This document shows, piece by piece, positions 6,701 through 9,491 of a stretch of 9,491 nt of DNA; positions within the stretch are counted from its first letter, which is position 1; each line of letters starts with the position of its first letter. A program made the translations under genes and the position numbers. The notes beneath the pieces were generated by a model. That model did no database searches, was not told the origin of the DNA, and was given only the letters and a program-made list of their open reading frames with translations. Source of the stretch: an uncultured Clostridia bacterium (GTDB taxonomy: Bacteria > Bacillota > Clostridia > Christensenellales > Aristaeellaceae); assembly GCA_937934775.1 (NCBI GenBank), contig CALGYL010000293.1, positions 1-9,491 on the forward strand, given 5' to 3'.

Positions 6701-9491
6701 TACTATGAGATCGGCATCAATGAGCGCGCGTTCCCGTCCTACTGGGGGATCGCGGATCAGCCCGTCGCGGGCGATTCCTACGGCGGCGTTAGGTACAAGC
6801 TGGGCTTTTCGACGCCCACAGATGTGCAGATCCAGATGGCGCTTCAGGATAAGGTCATCATCCAGCCGATGGTGGGTGGCATCCTCTACACCAAGCAGGC
6901 ACAGTTCTACGATTACAACAAGGATGCGTTGGCAGCGCGCGCCTTTATGTCCAACACGTCGGTCACGCCGCTGACGGAGTACGAGGCGGTCTATACGCTG
7001 CCGCGTGAAAACGGGCAGACGACCGGCATCACGGATGGCGGCGGTACCGGCGCGTTCGACGACCAGTTCAGCCTCTACCTGACGGGGCCGGTCACCTTCA
7101 ATGGAGCGCCCACCGGGCTTGCGATCACCTACCTTGACGCGGATGGAAACACGATCGACATCACATCGTCCTCCACCCAAGCGCAGCTCAGAAGCGTTGC
7201 GGAGATCAAGGTCTACTTCCAAAACTTCGCGTCCAAGGGCAGCTACAGCCTCGACATGCCGCTTGAGACGGACTATGTGAAGCGTGGCGCACTGACGGAG
7301 GACATTGCTTCCTACGTAGGGGTTCGGCGTCGCTACACGAACAGCTCGCTGATCCCGATCAGTTCGGCACCCTACGTCTATTCAACGCCCGCCAAATACG
7401 TGTTCTCAAGTTACGCGCTCACGTCGTATGTGCGGCTGGATCAGAATGAGACGGGGTACGCGAGTTTGGATCTTCAAGACGCGGCGACCATCTCTGTCTA
7501 TTATGAGGATGCGGACGGAGCGGAGCAGGAACTCTATTCCTCCACTTCGGGCAATGTGCACGTCGTCCGGGTGAACGCGGATGTGACGCGCTTGACGGCT
7601 GCACTCGCGCCCGGCAATACAACCGCTGGCTTTACCATTCAGAACGCGGCGGGCGTTACGGAGACCTATGATTCCGACTTTCCGCGCGTGAACCCGAACG
7701 AAGTCAGTTCGCTCGCAATCAACATCAACGACCTTATCAACAAAACCGCGGATAAGTACAACGTCGGTCTTTACATGCTGCCGACGGTCAGGGGATCAAA
7801 CCATGTGCTGCGCGTCGGTCAGACGGCGCAGGCAACCGCCATCGTGACGGGTGCGGATTCCGCCGCCGTCCGCGCGAAGTACCTGAATGCGTTTGATCCT
7901 GCGAGCACTGACGCCAGTATCGCGACCCTCTCGGGGACCGGCCTTGCCACCGGCATCTCGGTTGGAACGACGACCTACAAAGTCACAACGACCAACACCA
8001 TCGGACAGACGACAAACGCCCTGGCCAGCGACAGCGCGGAGGGCACGGGAACCATCCGAGTCATCCCGGATATCGAGGTCGCGGTGCGGTTGTTCTACGA
8101 CGCGAACTACAACGGTGTCTACGACGTGGGCGAAACCGTTGTGCAAAATCCTGATGTGTTCATCGCGCAGGGCACCGCCGCATCCAGACTCGCGACCGGC
8201 GCCTACAATGCGGGCGATGGCTATTCCTACATGGATGTGCCGGACGCAGCCACTTATTACATCCACGCGGTGAACCCGGGCAGCACGAACATCTTCAGTG
8301 CCAGTGCGCAACATTTCGCGGCGGCGCTCGCGGGTGTGACGGGGAAGGGCGTCGCGATGGGATACAGTAACATCCAGTCATCGTACGGGCGCGCTTACCA
8401 GGCGTACGACTTCGCCGCCTACTTCGACGACTACTATGACCCCGGCTTCGATCAGGAGGACCTCACGGTCTACATGGATTTCGCGCTGCAGGCGCCGCAT
8501 ACGGTGACGTTTACGGCGAAGAACGGGGACGTGAGCGCGACTTCCACCGCCACCGCTTCCAACGGTGTGGTTCTGGTCAACGGAAACGCGGTCCAGACCG
8601 CCCCCGACGGGAGCACGTTCATCCAGCAGAAGTACTGGCACGGGGCGCCGTTGGTCAGCACGCTCAGCGCGCCGGCCTCCCGGCGGTACTTTGACTACAT
8701 CACGACGGTGACGGCGGACGAGCACTATCATTGGGACACCGACCGGAACATGAGAGCCTGGCTGCACGAAGAGAGCGGTACGACCCAGTCGGAGCAGGCC
8801 TGGTACTCGGCAGCCCAGAAGGTGAACGCTGATATGACGCTGATTGCGCAGCCGGTGCGTTCACAGTATCAGGTGACATACGATGCGAACGCGGCAGGAG
8901 CCACCGGAACGGTGACGGATGACACCTGGTATGCCTCTGGCGCAAACGTGACGGTGAAAGACAATGGTTATACATACCCCTACCACCAGTTCACGGGTTG
9001 GAACACGAGCGCAGATGGCAGCGGAACTGCCTACAATTCTGCCGACACATTCTCCGTCGTCGCAGACACGACCCTGTACGCGCAATGGAATACGCAGTAC
9101 CGTGTAGAATACTACCTTGAGCGTAGCGACCGAACAGGCTATGACATCGATGCGGCTTCAACGCAACTGCTGTTCGACAAGGTGGGTGCGAATGTGACGG
9201 CGGCAGTGCGGACGTACGCCGGCTACAGCTACAATCCGGATATTTCGAACGCGTCCGGAACGGTGATTGAGGCCACCGTGGGCGAAGCGGGCGTGACGCA
9301 ACTGGTTCTCAAGCTGTACTACAACGCCATGCCTGCGCTCTCGATCACCAAGACGACGGAGCAGACGGAAGTGCGGGCGGGCGAGGACATCCGCTACACC
9401 ATCACGGTGACGAACAGCGGCCTGGGCGATGCGAAGGCCGTGAAGGTGACCGAGACGCTGCCGACGAACGCGACGTTCAAGAGCGCGACGC
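602..9491 (+). CDS. Giant secreted multidomain surface protein with Cna-B stalk (adhesin-like), 3'-truncated by window end
   Basis: A single frame without stops encodes 2,963 residues and continues past the window. It is predicted to be exported and exposed on the cell surface, with a structural or adhesive role; no catalytic motif is visible. Order: signal peptide 1-34; Pro/Thr/Glu linker; SH3-like 118-200; 16 hexapeptide repeats 235-330; eight Cna-B-like domains 345-1096; an unassigned Tyr- and Thr-rich, beta-type region 1097-2399; Big_2-like 2400-2489; SdrD-B-like 2490-2633; a linking stretch 2634-2755 ending in NADMTLIAQPV, like the end of a degenerate Flg_new repeat; Flg_new 2756-2829; MucBP-like 2831-2910; DUF11 from 2911. 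Only two cysteines occur (C195, C751), as expected for an extracellular Gram-positive protein. More C-terminal repeats and a wall anchor are expected but not visible. Transcription is probably gated by the c-di-GMP riboswitch at 411-502. The domain make-up is solid; ligand and host or surface target are unknown. Confidence 0.95.
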   Translation, partial: MNHRNGAPNRFLALLLAITMLLTSGFDSMYLASAESGNQVVEETVTDQESQQSPAVEASTGTEKPSEPAQAPTETQAPVETTAPIVTAQPAQTDVSAITAAPAETVPAETSAPTFTSGYAEIARKTKIYSERNTASEPLGVVTGKHAVVYVTTRYGSGESDKEWIQIAFYAKGEEAYAIGYTRVRAVRPLTEEKCAAYVSAHDTDSNAVLFQNDRNYPLAGIDFESATSEETFAPEVTLAPEVTLAPEVTLAPEVTLAPEVTLAPEVTLAPEVTLAPEETTAPEETAAPEETTTPEETAAPEETLLPEETLVPEETLLPEETLVPEEIAAASLLSADVTAQDAQVASIYANVVWESNGKKDDVDKVTIRLLANGVETQSQAASNDSGWFVTFDSLPVEDEDGNPIVYTATQDPVPGYTSTLITYKSDPSYLRFVNTKLALRDITAKIQWVNDDPATRPASVELTLLLGDVLSPSIVKTVTVTEADDWAYVFNDLPTMVSGNTATYSVIQTALDGYTTSTNTDASTGQAIITNTLGDTHDITVTLVWDDGNNPNRPTTVSGYLFGSDYSYQNLGFSAADNWTKTVTLRKYSANGGVAVIYQVFQYAPDGYAVFYETDSSGNITIRNVLRETVKLTVNKIWDDDNNPNRPNGINVYLNNGFTQSNWIWLGAENDWTYTYTLPKSNETGTIDYTYTAHEYAVDGYRPIYFTDPDTGDVTITNILREQTIIPVTKVWNDGAGLNRPSQVLVNLLCDGQITQSAYLTESNQWKYAFTAYKYSYDGAENKYSVEEESPEAYEPVYSKDAANGGWSIVNQPRERTSVTVTKVWDDENSPDRPASVTVNLMKGAEVIDSTVLNQASGWTHTFTPYKYEKGQTTEIAYTVSEERPDAYTASYAQDASGNWTITNTLRERTPVTVRKVWEDSDSPDRPASVTVRLLGDGLVADSAVLDAAHGWSHTFMAYKYQIDNTTEIVHAVEEDRPTAYTVAYSKDAATGDLVITNTLRETTPVTVRKVWEDSDSADRPAGVSVNLLGDGALENSAVLDAANGWEHTFMAYKYQLDGTTEIVHTIAEDPVQGYLRAYSQDDATGDLIVKNQLLPDGILDLELAAGQYFRVRNNGATDATTFVLTYKPYLVGQAWTVTVYLPPFFALGAVPPSSEDYTVSVSTVPLPAQYYGEASAEILKGYDPSATQVTALTFSYNAQANGQSTISFPAYVNDFAGLSDLMVAYGADAGNIPLKVVADVKDATGSVIDWDVVAGTSKITNANGSAAFSELLTRPNVPQSLTWNPANDHFFDSQTPTTYTDSLRGYTINQWHYPVSDVQILVPWPEGVTLQSTMYLTLSSPVQAVYLDPDGDGVADTRYAVSTVAQNRLINAYFDNGQDILGYYGYSYLRAMLPDMDTIYPGDVFKYGDVYVRYTHLGTTQDQKIFSIPDYTVPQYADPSYFYNFLTASGSYENTVTSRRRLQGLDGDQYYITLSNINSSNPTYVYEDATVTIGFPYEVSPRSINYFSDALYFPTSVSYYVFGDPTEHTIALSYGESAVSFPESAQHIEKVAFHYEVINSTSSRDYYITADNDDHDAEGNQLPEEYPVAFTTTLTTQSGNRTALYEGLNEAKAVETRDPIYLPFTSTSVQPFYLITLPDVLRFGTQYVGSINGRYSSIIYARGQTDGLNNQGGINNPWTIVLMKSDSQMKNYEDVKITIAPVNAEDYKALSMMRGLDINNLVAGKNVEKVEITYPTNKNPGGKTVSGSDYVYFDLDEDEYVSGPVVISLGTIYGDEWYNTPTNSFGKTGAASGEVWNDTSSAYLVTPLFTGDRYYYYTGVPNSTPVLSTDTHLLRATLTTASSAKFINGATGLTNSTSTGTITYETKWDATINNSYTASVFGWNNASRQYYQGSVATFNMNDVVWASQIIYGVSPSGGLNYYEFNHVNLLLYLEVAKDFSLQSVEMHTLMEIRPLANGNKLYVYKRDPFVGLYANSTTYGTFQVQAYVHPDAQPNTVGTPVIVYGGYSWDGFADEYMTPLSGTDAHYTREPYYEIGINERAFPSYWGIADQPVAGDSYGGVRYKLGFSTPTDVQIQMALQDKVIIQPMVGGILYTKQAQFYDYNKDALAARAFMSNTSVTPLTEYEAVYTLPRENGQTTGITDGGGTGAFDDQFSLYLTGPVTFNGAPTGLAITYLDADGNTIDITSSSTQAQLRSVAEIKVYFQNFASKGSYSLDMPLETDYVKRGALTEDIASYVGVRRRYTNSSLIPISSAPYVYSTPAKYVFSSYALTSYVRLDQNETGYASLDLQDAATISVYYEDADGAEQELYSSTSGNVHVVRVNADVTRLTAALAPGNTTAGFTIQNAAGVTETYDSDFPRVNPNEVSSLAININDLINKTADKYNVGLYMLPTVRGSNHVLRVGQTAQATAIVTGADSAAVRAKYLNAFDPASTDASIATLSGTGLATGISVGTTTYKVTTTNTIGQTTNALASDSAEGTGTIRVIPDIEVAVRLFYDANYNGVYDVGETVVQNPDVFIAQGTAASRLATGAYNAGDGYSYMDVPDAATYYIHAVNPGSTNIFSASAQHFAAALAGVTGKGVAMGYSNIQSSYGRAYQAYDFAAYFDDYYDPGFDQEDLTVYMDFALQAPHTVTFTAKNGDVSATSTATASNGVVLVNGNAVQTAPDGSTFIQQKYWHGAPLVSTLSAPASRRYFDYITTVTADEHYHWDTDRNMRAWLHEESGTTQSEQAWYSAAQKVNADMTLIAQPVRSQYQVTYDANAAGATGTVTDDTWYASGANVTVKDNGYTYPYHQFTGWNTSADGSGTAYNSADTFSVVADTTLYAQWNTQYRVEYYLERSDRTGYDIDAASTQLLFDKVGANVTAAVRTYAGYSYNPDISNASGTVIEATVGEAGVTQLVLKLYYNAMPALSITKTTEQTEVRAGEDIRYTITVTNSGLGDAKAVKVTETLPTNATFKSAT
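953..1201 (+). other. Bacterial SH3-like domain
   Basis: Residues 118-200, starting GYAEIARKTKIYSE, show the bacterial SH3 pattern: a short strand with the tag 'kiYs', 'plGvVtgkhaVvyV', 'eWiqIaFy', then 'aiGYtrvraVrpLteEe'. Such domains in secreted Gram-positive proteins often bind cell-wall peptides or act as small spacers. Here it sits between two Pro/Glu-rich linkers close to the N-terminus, the end predicted to lie farthest from a C-terminal wall anchor. Family assignment is by pattern only; the exact SH3 subfamily is not determined. Confidence 0.65.
1304..1591 (+). repeat. Sixteen 18-bp tandem repeats encoding P-E-(V/E)-(T/I)-x-x hexapeptides
   Basis: Sixteen consecutive 18-bp units begin with CCGGA(A/G) and stay in frame (residues 235-330). 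Units 1-7 (1304-1429) all encode PEVTLA and differ from one another only at synonymous third positions. Units 8-11 (1430-1501) read PEET(T/A)(A/T); units 12-15 (1502-1573) alternate PEETLL and PEETLV, forming a 36-bp higher-order repeat copied twice; unit 16 is PEEIAA. The tract is a flexible, acidic, proline-rich spacer between the SH3-like domain and the Cna-B array. The near identity of units 1-7 implies recent slippage expansion; changes in copy number would keep the frame. The tract also creates spurious stop-free antisense frames. Confidence 0.95.
1634..2485 (+). repeat. Cna-B-like domains 1-3, lacking the isopeptide Lys and Glu
   Basis: Three beta-sandwich repeats of about 90-97 residues align with the five that follow through the (x)VW(D/N)D..xxRP start, the Y-x-V/A-x-x-x-x-(V/P/L)-x-GY block and the final xNT/xNV strand. 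The Lys two residues before the Trp is V352, I447 and L544. The catalytic Glu four residues after the Tyr is Q411, Q509 and Q603. The acceptor Asn is kept (N435, N532, N625). Isopeptide bonds are therefore not expected. Domain 2 has K446, one position off, which might be an alignment shift, but it still lacks the Glu. Domain 1 is the most divergent (VWESNGKKDD in place of the VWDD..RP start). Confidence 0.8.
2486..3889 (+). repeat. Cna-B domains 4-8 with intact Lys-Glu-Asn isopeptide triads
   Basis: Five tandem domains with a period of 93-94 residues (279-282 bp) match the Cna_B consensus: V-T-(V)-x-K-(V/I)-W-(D/E/N)-D...(D/N)RP, a GW or DW x-(Y/H)-(T/A)-F-like strand, and ITN(T/I)LRE at the end. 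Predicted triads are K637-E696-N719, K731-E789-N812, K824-E883-N905, K917-E976-N999 and K1011-E1070-N1093, with Lys-Glu spacing of 58-59 and Glu-Asn spacing of 22-23. In this family the Glu promotes a spontaneous Lys-Asn amide bond that stiffens the stalk against stretching and proteolysis. Domains 6-8, and especially 7 and 8, are very similar to one another, indicating the youngest duplications. Linkers are short (RERTPVTV-like), giving a beads-on-a-string rod. Confidence 0.9.
3890..7798 (+). other. Large unassigned extracellular region of the surface protein (residues 1097-2399)
   Basis: About 1,300 residues follow the Cna-B array without matching a family I recognise. The stretch is rich in Tyr, Thr, Ser, Asn and Val, contains no Cys and no hydrophobic span long enough for a membrane helix, and alternates polar/hydrophobic residues as beta-sandwich proteins do. 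Visible landmarks are a DxDxDG loop at residues 1350-1358; aromatic clusters such as RYYYYTGVP; and a section at 2125-2223 (VYTLPRENG, then FSLYLTGPV, then ITYLDADGNTID and AEIKVYF) resembling a pattern I associate with large adhesins of Gram-positive bacteria. Its position between the stiff stalk and the C-terminal repeats suggests several linked Ig-like or adhesin modules. No enzymatic motif was seen. Confidence 0.5.
4649..4675 (+). other. Calcium-type DxDxDG loop
   Basis: Residues 1350-1358 read DPDGDGVAD, with Asp at positions 1, 3, 5 and 9, the spacing of dockerin, thrombospondin type 3 and EF-hand-like calcium loops. It lies between two predicted beta strands (VQAVYL and RYAVST). A single loop is not proof of calcium binding. 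Confidence 0.55.
7799..8068 (+). other. Big_2-like (bacterial Ig-like) domain
   Basis: Residues 2400-2489 contain 'vLrVGQTaqaTaiV' followed by 'DPASTDASIATLSGTGLATGIS', matching the Big_2 core in which a Ser/Asp-rich turn precedes an 'siAtvsgtGlvtGvs.Gt' motif, and then 'VGTTTYKVTTT'. Big_2 domains are common structural spacers or adhesive modules in surface proteins. The copy is divergent, with an insertion before the core, and the boundaries are approximate. Confidence 0.55.
8069..8500 (+). other. SdrD-B-like module with Asp/Asn loop
   Basis: Residues 2490-2633 begin EVAVRLFYDANYNGVYDVGE. The D-x-N-x-N-G-x-x-D-x-G-E loop (D2500, N2502, N2504, D2508, E2511) is the hallmark of SdrD B-type repeats, in which it coordinates calcium. 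Downstream strands (GYSYMDVPDAATYYIHAV) fit the 'y.f.nlp.g.Y.v.v' second half. The module is longer than a standard SdrD-B repeat (about 110 residues), with an Ala-, Gly- and Tyr-rich insertion after about residue 2555. Confidence 0.55.
8867..9088 (+). other. InlB B-repeat / Flg_new domain
   Basis: Residues 2756-2829 follow the family closely: 'YQVTYDANAAGATGTV' at the start, 'YASGANVTVKDNGYTYPYHQ' in the middle, then 'FTGWNTSADGSGTAY' and the diagnostic end 'ADTTLYAQW'. These beta-grasp-like repeats are widespread in Gram-positive surface proteins (Listeria-Bacteroides repeat) and commonly occur near the C-terminal half. Only one full copy is present here; the sequence just before it ends in a similar 'ADMTLIAQ', suggesting a degenerate preceding copy. 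Confidence 0.85.
9092..9331 (+). other. MucBP-like beta-grasp module
   Basis: Residues 2831-2910 show 'YRVEYYLERSDRTGYD', 'KVGANVTAAVRTYAGYSYNP', 'SGTV' and the closing strand 'LVLKLYYNAM'. This is the pattern of repeats that often follow Flg_new domains and resemble MucBP (mucin-binding protein) domains. Mucin binding is not implied by pattern alone. It follows the Flg_new domain directly, with one intervening residue. Confidence 0.55.
9332..9491 (+). other. DUF11 (conserved surface repeat), cut by window end
   Basis: From residue 2911 the sequence reads 'PALSITKTTEQTEVRAGEDI', then 'RYTITVTNSGLGDAKAVKVT' and 'ETLPTNATF', the N-terminal half of a DUF11 repeat (strand, 'v.aGe.i.YtitvtNtG...a.nv.vtdtLP'). 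DUF11 copies usually come in tandem toward the anchored end of such proteins, so more are expected downstream. The window ends one base into the codon after residue 2963. Confidence 0.85.

Noticed and set aside
5651..8767. Other minus-strand frames (5651-6331, 6668-7222, 7796-8314, 8378-8767) and short plus-strand frames inside the gene
   Set aside because: All overlap the giant frame, lack ribosome sites and domain patterns, and have the Arg/Ser/Pro-rich composition of shadow frames.

Overview
The window holds one enormous plus-strand gene and the leader that controls it. From an ATG at 602 a single reading frame stays open to the last base (2,963 complete codons, no stop). It encodes the N-terminal part of a secreted, multidomain cell-surface protein of the Gram-positive adhesin/stalk type. 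The 3' end lies outside the window, so a C-terminal wall anchor (LPXTG or other) cannot be checked. A Firmicutes-type signal peptide, Cna-B, Flg_new (InlB B-repeat), MucBP-like and DUF11 modules, a strong AGGGGG Shine-Dalgarno and a class I cyclic-di-GMP riboswitch all suggest a moderately GC-rich Bacillota bacterium, probably a clostridial anaerobe. That assignment is inference; no taxonomic marker gene is present.

Layout. 1-236: non-coding, perhaps with the last codons of an upstream gene. 237-270: AT-rich stretch with a plausible promoter. 411-480: class I c-di-GMP (GEMM-I) aptamer, recognised from GGCAAAAC, a GAAA-capped hairpin, GCAAAGC, GGGCC/GGCAGCC and the closing TTGC. 459-502: Rho-independent terminator whose 5' arm is the 3' side of the aptamer. 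The two folds exclude each other, which predicts a genetic ON switch: c-di-GMP binding prevents termination. 589-594: Shine-Dalgarno. 602 onward: the giant gene.

The protein in order (residues counted from the 602 start): signal peptide 1-34; Pro/Thr/Glu/Ala-rich linker 35-117; bacterial SH3-like domain 118-200; 16 hexapeptide repeats at 235-330 (an 18-bp DNA repeat); eight Cna-B-like domains at 345-1096; about 1,300 residues (1097-2399) with no family I can name; a Big_2-like domain 2400-2489; an SdrD-B-like module with an Asp/Asn loop 2490-2633; a connecting stretch; an InlB B-repeat/Flg_new domain 2756-2829; a MucBP-like module 2831-2910; and the start of a DUF11 repeat at 2911, cut by the window edge.

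Two points stand out. First, the riboswitch places a giant adhesin-like gene under direct c-di-GMP control, which fits c-di-GMP's general role in attachment and sessile life. Second, the eight Cna-B domains split cleanly. The last five keep the Lys-Glu-Asn set that forms intramolecular isopeptide bonds. The first three have lost both the Lys (to Val, Ile or Leu) and the catalytic Glu (to Gln in all three) while keeping the Asn. This suggests a stalk with a covalently locked part and a non-locked part.
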